A DNA stretch of 64,000 nt from Phoenix dactylifera (Eukaryota; Streptophyta; Magnoliopsida; Arecales; Arecaceae), in the NCBI RefSeq assembly GCF_009389715.1, contig NC_052400.1, forward strand, positions 19,003,674-19,067,673. The letters run 5' to 3'. Below are positions 48,993-60,150 of the stretch, one piece after another. The notes below the pieces were generated by a model, which was not told the DNA's origin, did not search any database, and was given only the letters and a program-made list of their open reading frames with translations. The stretch's first letter is position 1. Each line of letters begins with the position of its first letter. Both the position numbers and the translations under genes were made by a program.

Positions 48993-50783
48993 CTACCAGC
49001 GAAAAAAAAGCCCAGCACCTAATGGGGATGCCTCAGCACAAGATTCCTCTATTTCATCATACAGAATAGTGTAATTACTGCTGCTCACATTCCTAAAGTA
49101 GCAACCACCAGTGCTCTCATATCTGTACTCTTGCTGAGTACTCCCAGAGCCACCGGTCACCAGATTCCCCTTCACCCCCATATTGCCCTGACAATTCTGT
49201 AAGTTCCTTAGAGAGCTGAACGAGAAGCCAAACCGCTCTCCGGAGAACTTTTTCTCATTGAATCCTAACGTGACATTGGAAACCAAAGAGTAGGTGTCGT
49301 TGACTTGGTCAGTAGTCTCCGTGTACATATAAAGAGGAAAGTTCTGATGCACTTGCTCCGAGTACAAGATGGAAGATGGATGCTTGGTGTAAGTACCATG
49401 GTTAGAATCTATGGTCTGCTTCACCACCTGAATACTTCCATTACCTGCAAACTGCATCTGATTCTCATAATCAAACCTCTGAAAGAAATGGGTGGTGATC
49501 TTCCCATAAGAGGACTTCACCCACCCGGTCATAGATATTTGCCGACTTGCGGTGGTCTTGAATCGCCCATCGAGCCCCTTAAATTTCGAAATCAGAGACG
49601 ACGTGAACTCCGGAGCTTCGTATTTGATAAGATTCCCGGCAGTGCACGAGCTCTTGCTATCCAACCAAAGATGCAAATTTGCATCAATATACCAAGTATC
49701 CAAAGCATCGGTCACTCCGAACCCGAATTCATGGGGCTTCCCATCCAAAACCTTCCCCAAAAACGGCGTAATCTCTATATCATAAGACGGGAGATCGAAC
49801 GAGCCAATGCCCGTAATGGGTCTCCACAGCAGGGGATTGACCCCACCTGTGTAGATAACAGTAAAGGGCCAGACAGCACCCATGACCTTGCCATCCAGTC
49901 TCAAAGTGACCTCTCTGAAGGGCCCGTTCCCGGGCAAATTGGTGAGATTGTTAGCTAATATATAGTCATTGGGAGGATTGCCATACCAAAACTCATCGCT
50001 CTGGTGGAAGGAGACATACACTTCAAGAACGGCGCGGTAGGTGTTGGCCGGGACCGTGAGCTCCTTCTTCTGAAAGTCGGAGGAATTCTGGACCGGAAAC
50101 CACAATCCACCGTCCAACGGGAGGCTTCGAGAGATCGGCAAGATCAGATCCGCGGGGGAGGCGAAATCGGGGACAGGGATGGCGGCCGGGGGGCGGCGGG
50201 GGGTGGAGGAGTCGAAGAAGAAGTGGAGGGAGACGTTGACGTGGTAGACGCCGGTGTAGGTCTGGTCGACGAGGTTGCCGAGGTAGACGGCGAGGGTGTG
50301 GGGTTGGGCGAAGAGGGAGGAGTAGCGGGTGACGTCCTTCTTGACGGTCCACACGATGCCAGTGGCGCGGGGCTCGGCGGTGCAGCTGCGGAGAAGCTCG
50401 ACGCCGCCAAGCCAGACGCCGAAGATGCGGTCGAACTGGCGGCCGCGGCAGGCGGCGGACCACTCGAGGACGACGGCGGAGGGCGGCCGGTGGAGGGGGC
50501 AGTGAGAGGGGGGCTCGTAAAGGGCGGTGACGGGGGGCTTGGAGTAGGTGTTGCCGAAGTCGTGCCGGAGGACGAGGGTGGAGCAGGGCTTGGTCTTGGG
50601 GAGGGGGATGGGTCGGGTGACCTCGAAGTAGGTGGTGGGGGAGGAGGGCCGGCGGACTGCAGAAAACTCTGAGGTCAGGAGTTTGGCTCTGTGGAGTGCG
50701 GCATTGGAGGTGGGAAGGGTTAAGACAGAGAGGAGGAGGAGGAGGAGGAGAGAGAAGAGGAGGGAGAGAGGAGGGGAGCCCAT
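48993..50783 (-). CDS. Peptide-N4-(N-acetyl-beta-glucosaminyl)asparagine amidase A (PNGase A)
   Basis: This is a secreted or vacuolar amidase that cleaves the bond between Asn and the first GlcNAc of N-glycans on glycopeptides, including plant glycans with core alpha-1,3-fucose; it acts in glycoprotein turnover. The 596-residue product is one exon, the usual size for the family. It begins with a hydrophobic signal peptide (residues about 1-29: MGSPPLSLLFSLLLLLLLSV, ending near SNAA). Family landmarks follow in order: TYFEVTRPIPLP, LRHDFGNTYSKPPVTALYEP, RQFDRIFGVWLGGVELLR, TVKKDVTRYSSLF, DEFWYGNPPNDYI, VMGAVWPFTVIYTGGVNPLL, WRPITGIGSFDLPSYDIEIT and FGVTDALDTWYIDANLHLWL. Several N-glycosylation sequons (NVS, NLT, NGS, NDT, NVT, NYT) fit a secreted protein. 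The start is the first Met and is followed directly by the signal peptide. GC rises sharply toward the 5' end, making long antisense frames there that I treat as shadows. Confidence 0.95.
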   Translation of the reverse strand: MGSPPLSLLFSLLLLLLLSVLTLPTSNAALHRAKLLTSEFSAVRRPSSPTTYFEVTRPIPLPKTKPCSTLVLRHDFGNTYSKPPVTALYEPPSHCPLHRPPSAVVLEWSAACRGRQFDRIFGVWLGGVELLRSCTAEPRATGIVWTVKKDVTRYSSLFAQPHTLAVYLGNLVDQTYTGVYHVNVSLHFFFDSSTPRRPPAAIPVPDFASPADLILPISRSLPLDGGLWFPVQNSSDFQKKELTVPANTYRAVLEVYVSFHQSDEFWYGNPPNDYILANNLTNLPGNGPFREVTLRLDGKVMGAVWPFTVIYTGGVNPLLWRPITGIGSFDLPSYDIEITPFLGKVLDGKPHEFGFGVTDALDTWYIDANLHLWLDSKSSCTAGNLIKYEAPEFTSSLISKFKGLDGRFKTTASRQISMTGWVKSSYGKITTHFFQRFDYENQMQFAGNGSIQVVKQTIDSNHGTYTKHPSSILYSEQVHQNFPLYMYTETTDQVNDTYSLVSNVTLGFNEKKFSGERFGFSFSSLRNLQNCQGNMGVKGNLVTGGSGSTQQEYRYESTGGCYFRNVSSSNYTILYDEIEESCAEASPLGAGLFFRW

Positions 50784-51230
50784 TGAAGGAGAGAGAGGGG
50801 AGAGGGGACGGCGAGTTCGGCCTTCAGCTTGGGCGGGTCGCTATTTCCTTTACCCGGTCTCGTTTTGGTAGGTAGCTGAGGAGGGGATTCTTGTTGCCGA
50901 TGCGTTTGAGAGAATTGGCGAACCCAAGGAAGGTTTTTGATTGGGAGCCGAGAACGAAGCAACTTTGTGGGGAACGTAATTGAAGTTGTGAATCAAGTTG
51001 ATTCGGTGCTACGAAATTAGTGCAGTATTCGGCAGGATTCATGCAGAGAAAATTATTATATGGATTACGTCCATCTTGCATAAAGAATAGAAATTTGGAG
51101 GAACATTGTTTCGTCTCCTCCGAGGAACATTGGTTGTGAAATTTGGAGCTTGAGCTGTCCGGTTCGATTACGGCTGTCTCCATATTTTAGTCAGATAACG
51201 TAACGAAACGCACCGGCTATCGTGTATTAT
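50784..51230 (-). promoter_or_regulatory. Upstream region of PNGase A
   Basis: A GA/CT-rich leader (50784-50810, CTCTCTCC on the sense strand) and about 0.4 kb of mixed composition. Overlapping short minus-strand frames are present but unrecognised. No TATA box was assigned. Confidence 0.3.
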
Positions 51231-51270
51231 GAGACACTGTTCCGTGTATGGTAGAATTTTGCCGCATCAA

Positions 51271-51397
51271 ATTCAGCCCCCTGCCTATATTTTATATTCC
51301 AACCCTAACCCTTCTCAAGATTCTCTGGCATTAACCCGCGTCCTTCCCTTCCCTTCCCTTCCCTTCACAAGATTCAGCCCCCTGCCTATATTTTATA
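51271..51397. repeat. 26-bp direct repeat flanking a CCTTC array
   Basis: ATTCAGCCCCCTGCCTATAT followed by TTTATA occurs at 51271 and again at 51372, 101 bases apart. Between them is an array of about five CCTTC pentamers (about 51343-51366). The pair suggests a short segmental duplication. It lies upstream of PNGase A, so it might fall within the distal promoter. Confidence 0.8.
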
Positions 51398-51633
51398 AAG
51401 CAAACAGACGCTCCCATGTCTCTTTCACTCTCTACTTAATCATTGGTGGGTGTATTCTTGTGGGTTCGGTCTCGTGGCCATGCATGCATGCGGAGTTGAG
51501 CGCGGGTGGGAGGCACAACTAGTGCAACTCGAGACGGGCCCGCATCGAAGCCCAAAACTAGTATCAAAAGAAAGTTCCATTGTCAGATATCCCGTGGGGA
51601 TTTGGTGGAGTGGGTGCACAGGCAAATCAATGA

Positions 51634-51634
<1 letters not shown>

Positions 51635-51664
<30 letters not shown>

Positions 51665-51960
51665 TTGGATAATTAAATTTTATGAACATACAAAATTACT
51701 AAGTAAAAAATAAATCAAATCAATACCATATTAATATAGTTATTTATTTTTAAAAAAATTCATAGTATCATATAAAATTAAATTAAATTACAAATAAAAT
51801 TGAATATTCGAATATGAATTGAATAGTTGTCTATTCATATACATATCATTTTTTTTTTAATAAATATAATACGAATGTGGATATTAGTTGAATAATCAAA
51901 TTTTTATCCATATCTAGATAGATTTAAATATAAAAACAAATCTGAATAGATATTATGAGA
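51635..51960 (+). repeat. (TA)n microsatellite leading into dispersed AT-rich repeat, copy 4
   Basis: (TA)n at 51635-51660 is followed by AGTTGGATAATTAAATTTTA, ACTAAGTAAAAAATAAATCA, GTTATTTATTTTTAAAAAAA and GAATATTCGAATATGAATTG. These are the same blocks in the same order as copy 1 at 36.4 kb. Confidence 0.6.
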
Positions 51961-53020
51961 TATATGAGATTGTCGAGGACTGTTGGCTTGTTTATAGAGG
52001 AAAGAGAAGATTTGAGATATGGGTAAATATAAAAAAAATTATAACTGCTCTCGGCGATATGAAATATATTCTACTTTAAATTTGAGAAAAACAAATTCGA
52101 CTGTCTGGAGAAAAAAAAATGTCCGCCTTCTAGGCGATTCTTATCATAACCGGCAAATTATATGATACATTATTAGTGATAAACGTGAGCAATTATTTTA
52201 ATGAAAGTTGCTTGGAATTTGCTGGTAGCAAACTGTGTAAATTTAAATAGACCGGAGTGCAAGAATAATAATGAGATTAGTTAAAGCTGATGGTGCAACC
52301 TTGTCCTTCCAAAATGTTTCAGTTTTTGATATATTGGCAATCTATCGTACTAGAATCTGCCACGCATATGCATGGAAACAATTCAGGTCATGGGCAGCCG
52401 TGGCTGCAGCCAAGGGAACAATGGAGAATACTGAAGCGCAAATGAGATCCAACCCTCCCTGTATACTGCACCATTTCTATTTTAACAGCTGAATGAGTGC
52501 AATATACTGGAGGAATTTTCATCAAAAAGATATATACCGTGAGGAATTGGTTAATGCATATGCCCCCAGTCTCCGTTTTGTTTCTTTGTTGCCATTGCCA
52601 TTGATTCAAAAACTTTTTCATTTTAAGATTTCATTTTTTTTTCTATATTTATCTTTTAAAAAAGAGGACAAGAATCACATCATAGAAAAGTAAAGAGTGT
52701 TATCAGTTGTTTTGAGAACACGGTGCAACAGTCACCACCAATGTTGAGATTCCTTGCCGATCATTAGTTTTAGAATTCTATTTCTAGTTTTATTCTACTT
52801 AGTTATTTCTTCTAAAATAGTTATTTTCATCCTTGTTATTAAGTTTCAACTATCTTGTGTGGCTCAATCTTTTCTTCGAATTAGTTGGTATTTATTTTAG
52901 ATTTTGGGCTGGCACCGTCGATCTACTCCATTTAAAAAAAGATGATGAAAAGAGGGAAGGGGGAGAGATGGGGAAGAGGGAGAGAGAGAGAGAGAGAGAG
53001 GCAGTGAAGGAGAGAAAAAG
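51961..53020. other. Intergenic, nothing recognised
   Basis: AT-rich to about 52900, then a GA-rich run (about 52930-53045, including (GA)n at 52978-53000) that leads into the possible gene start described next. Confidence 0.4.
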
Positions 53021-53084
53021 ATGAGGGAGGGAGAAAGAGGAGAGAAGGCCCCCAATCCAGACATTTACAGGGCAAGGTCCGAGC

Positions 53085-53460
53085 CTTTTGCAGCCCAACG
53101 GCCCAAGACCCATAACCCAATACACCAACTCGCTCGTAAAAAACTAAATAAGAGGTGGGGGTCAGCTCTCCCAAAATCCGGAAACGTGTTCTCCAGCCAG
53201 GGATGATCACCAGCGCCCCCACGAGCCATGGCCATTACTATCCGCCGCTTGTGCCGATGCTTCTCAGGCGCCCCACCAGCCCAAGAATAAATCTCGCTTT
53301 ATGGAGGCCGCCGTCCCCAACTTCCTCGTAAAGACCCTCGTTTTCTTCAAACTCCAGATCGCCCAAGCGATGCAGTCCCGTTCCGGCGCCTTCGCGGTCC
53401 CCAGCATGCGTCGGGGCCTGAACAGATGCTCCAACGTGCCCCACAACTGCTTGATAAAAT
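53085..53460 (+). pseudogene. Possible small gene start with Site II-like promoter words, frame interrupted
   Basis: GCCCAACGGCCCAA at about 53093-53106 is the reverse of TTGGGCC, the Site II type element common in promoters of plant ribosomal and mitochondrial protein genes. About 120 bases on, an ATG at 53228 opens MAITIRRLCRCFSGAPPAQE, an Arg-rich start of the mitochondrial presequence kind, and then a stop. In the next frame the sequence continues FMEAAVPNFLVKTLVFFKLQ, IAQAMQSRSGAFAVPSMRRG, LNRCSNVPHNCLIK and a stop (53458). GC is much higher than in the flanks. Either a one-base frameshift has killed the gene, or an intron is present that I cannot place. The family is unknown to me. The longest frame on the opposite strand also shows no resemblance. 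Confidence 0.3.
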
Positions 53461-56190
53461 GACACCAAGAAAAAAGAGGAATTCAACGGTCTCCAGCCTA
53501 GAATAGCATAAAAAGGATACGTCATATTGTGGATCTTTTAAGTTATTTTCTCGTAATGACTAATTGCGTTTAGTGCTAATACTTCGAACGTAGGTATATT
53601 ATGTTATTCCTCTTTTTTGTTTTCATGAAGATTTATTTCGGTAAAACATAAATAATAAATTCAAAATTAGTAATAACAAAAGATAAAATCGTAGATAATT
53701 AAGTTAAATCTGAAACGGAATTCTCCCCTTCACACCACGTTCTCTTAAATTTAGAACATGTACAAATGCGGATTGGGTCAATTATTTCATCCGCCGTTTT
53801 TGTTCTCCTTCCTGTCATTTTCAACTCTTGACTTCCGTAAATCCTTAATGCAGTATCCACCATCCTCTTTGTGTGCGTGTGTGAATGCTTGCCTGCTTGC
53901 GCTCTTTCTCTCTTATTAATCCCTGTACCAGTAGTTGTAGCTTGTTTACATGCGGGCCTTCCATGTTCTCTGCTTTTAAATAGGCTTCCTAAATGGATGT
54001 TGGGAAGAAAGATCTTTGGTCAGGAGTGGATTTAAAGCATCGAAGTGGTTGTTCGATGAGGGGTCACAGTCCGAACTAGGTCGAGAATGGCTAATGAGGC
54101 CGGGGACAAGTGACTAGTTTTTTATCTATTTGGGTGGGGCAGACAGAAGGATTTGATCACTTGAGTTTGTTTTTATGCTATTATCTTTGTCGAGGAACAT
54201 CTGCATCTGCCTCATTACATGCTTAAGGAGGAAAATGAGTAGCCTTTCTCTGGATTGTAAGCTTCTCCTGTTGTTTGGTGTGTGTGGAGTGACAGGATCC
54301 TTGCCTGGGAAGATTATGTTGATAATTTGCCAATCTGTACTCCTTTTGCTTTGTGAGTGCTAAATTGGTTGATTTTTTTTTTAGATTCATCAGCTTAATG
54401 CATGATATCTTCAATTTTTATCCTATGCTCTTTTCAATATGGCTTGGATGCTAGTGGGTTGTACACAATTTTTTTCCCTTTTAAATGATCAGTGGATATT
54501 TACCTCTATGCTTTAAAGGCATGTTTAGTTTGGTTTATCAGCTTTAGATTGTCCAACCTTTCTGTGATGGGATGCAAGTATCTCAGTTATATATATATTT
54601 TTAATTTCATTGATAATATTTGACAACTTATTTGATGAGCTCAGTTTATGGATGGAGTTTTATGATGTTTTTAGCATCAGCATCTTTAGGTTGATGTTTG
54701 AAATTGTTAGTGTCCTGTAAAGCTTATGAGGAATTATGCATATAATTATGACTAATATAAAAGTCTCAGAATTGAAATTGGGTGGTTCTTGCAATTTCAT
54801 TCTGATATCTCTGATGTTGATTTAGACATTCTTTCTTTCGATCCTTTTTTATTTTGAGAGAGAGGGAGGGAGGGAATTGTTGGTCTGAACATAATAAATT
54901 TCTCGATGTGCAAACAAATTAGTTTCTTCTTTACTTCAAAGATCTTCTTAGAAGGTAGGAATTCTCAAACATAAAGTTGATAAGTATGTCAGGGCCATGC
55001 ATTTTCTGAATTTGACACTTGTAAAATTCTTTAAAGGTCAGTGAGAGAAGAGAGTGATATGGAAGGTTGGCTGACAGGCAACCATCAGGAGAAAAACAAA
55101 TGGTGCAACAGTGCTATATCCATTGTGCTGCTTGTTCAAAAGATATTGTTAGAAACTTAGAGATGAAAAGAGCTGTGAATTGGTATTATATTTATAATTA
55201 GGAGGTATATTCATTTTAAGGCTTCTTGATATGTGAGGTTGAGTTTTATGCATGTTTCTGTAACTTTTTGAATTTATTTCAGCCTCCATGCTAACATGGT
55301 GATGACTGGTTGGATGGAGAGGGGGGCAATCTTTAGTGCACTACCTCCCGGAGTAGCAGATGGTGGCAATCTCGAACTCTGGCAGGCAAATGACTGTGTG
55401 GCTTCCACACCAAGTTGTTCTTCATTGAAAACCTAACCTTCTTAACACTCTTCTCTCCACTCTTTCCAGCAATGCTTTCTCCATTAGCATCACTTCCACT
55501 AACAGTGGCCTTCCCCACTAACAGGTGCCATTTCAACAAAGAAAAAAAAAAGGAGGGGGGAAATCCAGTGGCCATTTTTCAGATGGACCATGAAATTGTG
55601 GAAAATTAAAGATTTAGGTTCCCAGTTGTCTGATTTTGATGGTGGTGAAATTGAAAATACAGTAGGTGCAATGCTAGAAAGGGTCTTCTACTAATCCACT
55701 GTCAGGTCTTTTATGGGTAAATAATGGTTGTGAAACATGTGTGTCTGGTAGAAAGCATGAAATTGTTTAGCTTCATGAGATTGAATGTTTTATATGGACA
55801 GATATTTTGACTTTAATCCTAAATTGTGACAGTGTCGGTTACAATTTTGTGATCAAAGTAATGACTCTCTCCTTGTTGTTGTTGTTCTTCTTCTTCTCTT
55901 TTTTGGATAAAAGATCTTCTTCTTTTCGTTCTTCTTATCTTTTTTTTTTTTGTTTTTTTGATAAAAGATCTCCCGTTTGTTGCTGACCTAGTCGAGGAAT
56001 GGCTCACAACGTGGAGTTACTTTTGAGTTTTGATTGTATTCTAAGGTTTTGGAAAGAAAGATCCTTAGAGTCTTTACCCAATTTTATAATAATTTTGGGT
56101 TTTTATTAACTCAGGTATCTTCCTGTGGGCTGAGGGCTTTCGCCCAGAGCTATTTCATTTTTTCCTTCCTTGTCTATCTCTTTCTTCTTT
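53461..56190. other. Intergenic, nothing recognised
   Basis: AT-rich with a GAGAGGGAGGGAGG run at about 54857-54874 and T-rich tracts near 55890-55960. No gene is seen. Confidence 0.4.
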
Positions 56191-56316
56191 AATGCCCTTT
56201 TCTTTCGGTGTTGTTATGCAAATTTTTAGGCTTCTTGATGTATTTTACCAATCTGTTGCTTCCCTTCTTTCTCTATATTTGCTCCTTTGCAAATGCATCT
56301 TCCACTTCAATACAGA

Positions 56317-56470
56317 TATGGATCAACACAATCTGAGAATTGGGCATTATGAGCAGGGTTTCCTTTATCCAAATTATGGCACTGGTGCTTCTTCAATTTG
56401 GGCTGTTTCATGGCTTGTGGCTCGAGGCAGATTACCTGGTGGCACTCATCTGACCAGGAAAATTCTGACA
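56317..56470 (+). other. Exon-like open segment, unassigned
   Basis: After a possible acceptor (TTCAATACAG) the frame reads MDQHNLRIGHYEQGFLYPNY, GTGASSIWAVSWLVARGRLP, GGTHLTRKILT and then meets a donor-like ACAGTCAGT. The base composition is less AT-rich than its neighbours and the frame has a protein-like feel, but I recognise no family and no partner exon. It may be a remnant. Confidence 0.2.
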
Positions 56471-57065
56471 GTCAGTTCAATTACATGTTCCTATCACATA
56501 ATTAACCTTCCATAATCGGGCTTATTTTAGTTTGACCATCTGATCACCGTAAAACTTCCTGTTTCCCTGTAACTTTCCCGAGCAACCATTAACTACCTGC
56601 CTCTTCTTGTCTTCGCACAAAACACAATCATGGCCATCAGCCTTAAGGTAGATGGTGAAGCAACCATTCACTTAATTGTTGCATTTACCCTGCAACAATT
56701 AAGGCTGTCCTTTTCTTGCTTGGATTAAATATGCATGTGATCTCATCCTCTCTTAATCTGGTTACAGCATTCAGATCCAGTTTGTTCTTCATGTGCTGTT
56801 TACGAACTAGCATTGTTCCTAAGCTCAGTGCCTCACAAATTTCACAATCTCTTTAGCTAGGGTCTTGCATGAGGCTTCTGATATCTCCTTACTGTGTTCA
56901 AAAAATATATCCTTCGTTGCTTCCGTCCAAGCTTTGATTACTTTCAATTCTGCTGTTGGCATAAACTTTTTGCTTCAACAGTCCTTGCCTTCATTTTCTT
57001 GATAACCACCATCCCCACAATATGCACTGCTGCTTGGCTGCTGGGCTACAAACTGTTATTATTGT

Positions 57066-57067
<2 letters not shown>

Positions 57068-57097
<30 letters not shown>

Positions 57098-57300
57098 ATA
57101 CTAAATCACATAAAGTTACTACTACTACTACTATTATTGGTAGTGGTGGTATTGCTATTATTATTGTTATTATTATTACCACTACTATTACTATTATTTC
57201 TATTACTATTATTATTACTACTACTATCACGACTACTGTTATTACTATTATTACTACTTTTGCTGCTATTATTGTTGTTATTGTTGTTGTAATCGTCCTA
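57068..57300. repeat. Compound trinucleotide microsatellite (ACT/TTA/GTT)
   Basis: About 230 bases of imperfect trinucleotide repeat, (TAC)n grading into (TAT)n and (TTG)n. It creates artificial poly-Leu and poly-Thr/Ile open frames on both strands, which should not be annotated as proteins. Confidence 0.9.
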
Positions 57301-60048
57301 TTCCCATTCTTGGATGTTTTCTGTAACCAGCACTTACAGAAGTTTGGATATCAAATGTAGGAAGGCAAAGGGACAATGCAAAGGGGACTTGTGTCTGCTG
57401 GTCTGTTTTCCTCTCCTCAGTGCATGTGCTAGGGAAATGTTCCGGATTTGATTATAAAAGGTGGCACTCGAGTAGTATCTTAAGACAAAGGGAGAGGAGG
57501 AGGAGGCACAATGAAGGCATATCCTTGTTCCCAGGGTCAAATGACTTCTTTTTGACAACAGAGTTTTCTGCGTATCTATTGTTCTAGTTTTTTCTATTGA
57601 GAAATTATGTGAAGGATAGTGAAATTAACTACAGGTCGCATCGTTTTCCAAGTGAAAGGAAAAAAAAAAAAAATCCAATGTGTTAATTGCTGTTTTTGTT
57701 GTTAAGCGAAGTGGTTCAAGCACCTCAGAGTAGCACATAGCTAGTCAACCAACTTGCATAGAGTAAGGCTTCAAGTGAATGAACCACCGTTGAAAAGTTC
57801 CGGAACGAAACTTTTTTCTTAAGGCATGACCTCAAGGCATGTATCCATTTTCCACCATGAAAGTGATTGATGACTCTTCATGATAAGGAAGGTATACATG
57901 GCTTCTTCTCATTTTAAAAAAGAGAAATTGTGCCAATGAATCCAAGAAACACAAATCTTCTCTCGTGAAGAAGGGAGCAGGCTTTCAGGTGGCTTCTCTA
58001 CTCTGGTGGGCCACTGCACCTTGTAACTTCAGTAGCTTACAAAAATGACTCTGAAGGCGTGTAGCTGATCTCCATTTGTGCCACTTCATAAAACACGCCA
58101 CCAACAGCAACTCATGTGATCACTTCAGTGATCGGTTCTTGGTTACTGTCCTTTATGAACGGCTCTGGCTTACATCTTTGGGGCTGTGTCTTTATTATGA
58201 GCTTTGCATGGTGGATCTAAAATTATGGTTTGACATGGTGGCTACCAGACTGCAACCAAACACGTGATGTTGCTACGGCTGCCTCGTTAGTCATTATCCA
58301 TTTGTTTTCATGTACCAACTTCGCAACCAAAATTTGTTTTTATGTACCAATTGCTTACTTCTAGAGCAAAATTTAGATAACAAGATCATCGCATGAATCC
58401 AAGAGGAGGTCGAAAACCAAGGCTGGTGAAGGACTGGACTCGTCCCTTAGTACTGTAACCCTCATCTGGGGACGTCCGAGGCTTAATACAGGAGACCGGT
58501 TTCTTTTTTTCTTTTCTTTTTTTTTTTCTGATGATAATGAGACCAGTTTCCCTGTGACAGCCGCATCAACAAACCCTATATCACGTGCTCTTTCCTCTTC
58601 TATCCATTATCATGCTCCAAATCCGGAATATGACATGGCCGTGCTACCATAAAGTATAACTCATGATAACACGAAACCAATATTACATTTACCTATCAAA
58701 TCCATCACAAATATGATAGAATAAATAGGAATTCAATTTCATTATCCAATAAATGCAACTAGTTTAGAGCGTCTATAATCAAACATAAAAACTAAATTCA
58801 TAATCTTTACTATTCAGAAACTCGCAAACTACAATTTGATAACCATCTTCGAGTTTTCCAAGATATAAAACACTAAGAAAATGGCATTCGGCTACTTCCA
58901 CCATTTATTAACGAGTAATGAGATGCTTTAAGTAATATCAAGTATAATTATGAGAATTAGTCATTATCACAAGTAGTGAGGAAGTGGACCATTGGAAACT
59001 ACAGAAAGAAAATATGAATTACGCTTCTGGATTAGGAAGGGTTGTAGAGAATTTTGAATGAAAGGGAGGCAGGGATAGCCATCTGGCTTTTATTGAAAAG
59101 TGAAAAAAAAAATTATAGGAGAAAGGATGAAAGATTTAAAAAAACTATATTACAGCTGACATATAGAGAATTAGTCATTAAGCGTGCTCGGGCAAAAGAA
59201 AATATCAACTAGACGCTCTGCTAAAGATAAATTAAACCATCAATTCTTTGCTGGGTATGACCATTAACATACTGCATCATGACGCTGTCATATTCTTCCA
59301 CCTTTCTGCTACATATTGTTATCTGATAGAGCAACTCATAGTTAAGGGCAATCACCGTTTCGACTGATTTCCCTTAGCAGTAGAGGAATTTATATGTTCT
59401 CACAGAAAAAAAAGACCAAAAAAATTTTCAGGAGCCAATCCGCAGAAAGATATACAATGGAGACGTTTACTGCAGTTAGGATTTGTCAATATTGTTCCAC
59501 TTGCAGCTATACATTTATTGAAAATGATGCTGAGGAAAGGAACCTAAGGGCTAAATTACATAAAATACATGGAACAATCAACATCAACAGCAGTACAATG
59601 AAAAGAAAAGAAAGTGTGATTTTTCCCAGACGGCGAGAGAATTCCTCAAGTCTACCGAGATGCATGCGACATTAGAAAAAAATTGTAGTCTAAAATATCT
59701 CTAAGAGCAAGCAGTAATAATTATAGAGCACAGCATTTAATCAAATTTCTGGCAGTCAATATTCTGCGTTTTGATATTGCTGATGCTAAGAGAGATAAGA
59801 AGTGGCCTCTTGGCCTCTGATAATTTGGTTCAGCCTTTCAGTCCACTAGTGTCATTCGAGAATTAATTTTGGCAGGGACCGGGTCCAGCACTGTTAACTT
59901 TTCTTTTGAGAAATGATCATAAGTTGACATCTAGATTTTCCTCAAAAAAGAAAACAAAAAAAGATATTTAGATCCATTAGCAGTGTTAACTCTTATGCAA
60001 TTCCATATCATCTTTGAGGACCCTCTTCATTCATCAGATGCAACTATG

Positions 60049-60050
<2 letters not shown>
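57301..60050. other. Intergenic, nothing recognised
   Basis: AT-rich with short unrecognised frames. A T-rich C/T tract is at about 58501-58529. No gene or typed repeat was found. Confidence 0.45.
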
Positions 60051-60051
<1 letters not shown>

Positions 60052-60131
<80 letters not shown>

Positions 60132-60150
60132 TGTATGTATGTATGTATGT
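60052..60150. repeat. Compound microsatellite (AT)n(GTAT)n
   Basis: An uninterrupted (AT)n of about 26 units (60052-60104) passes directly into about 11-12 GTAT units (60105-60150). It is a likely hypervariable locus and possible cruciform former. The Tyr/Ile and Tyr/Val/Cys/Met open frames across it are artefacts. Confidence 0.95.

Noticed and set aside
50004..50672. 222-codon plus frame opposite the 5' part of PNGase A
   Set aside because: Gly/Glu/Asp/Val-rich shadow of the GC-rich signal peptide region and N-terminal domain.
56894..57360. Poly-Leu, poly-Thr and poly-Val/Ile proteins
   Set aside because: Translations of the trinucleotide microsatellite on both strands.
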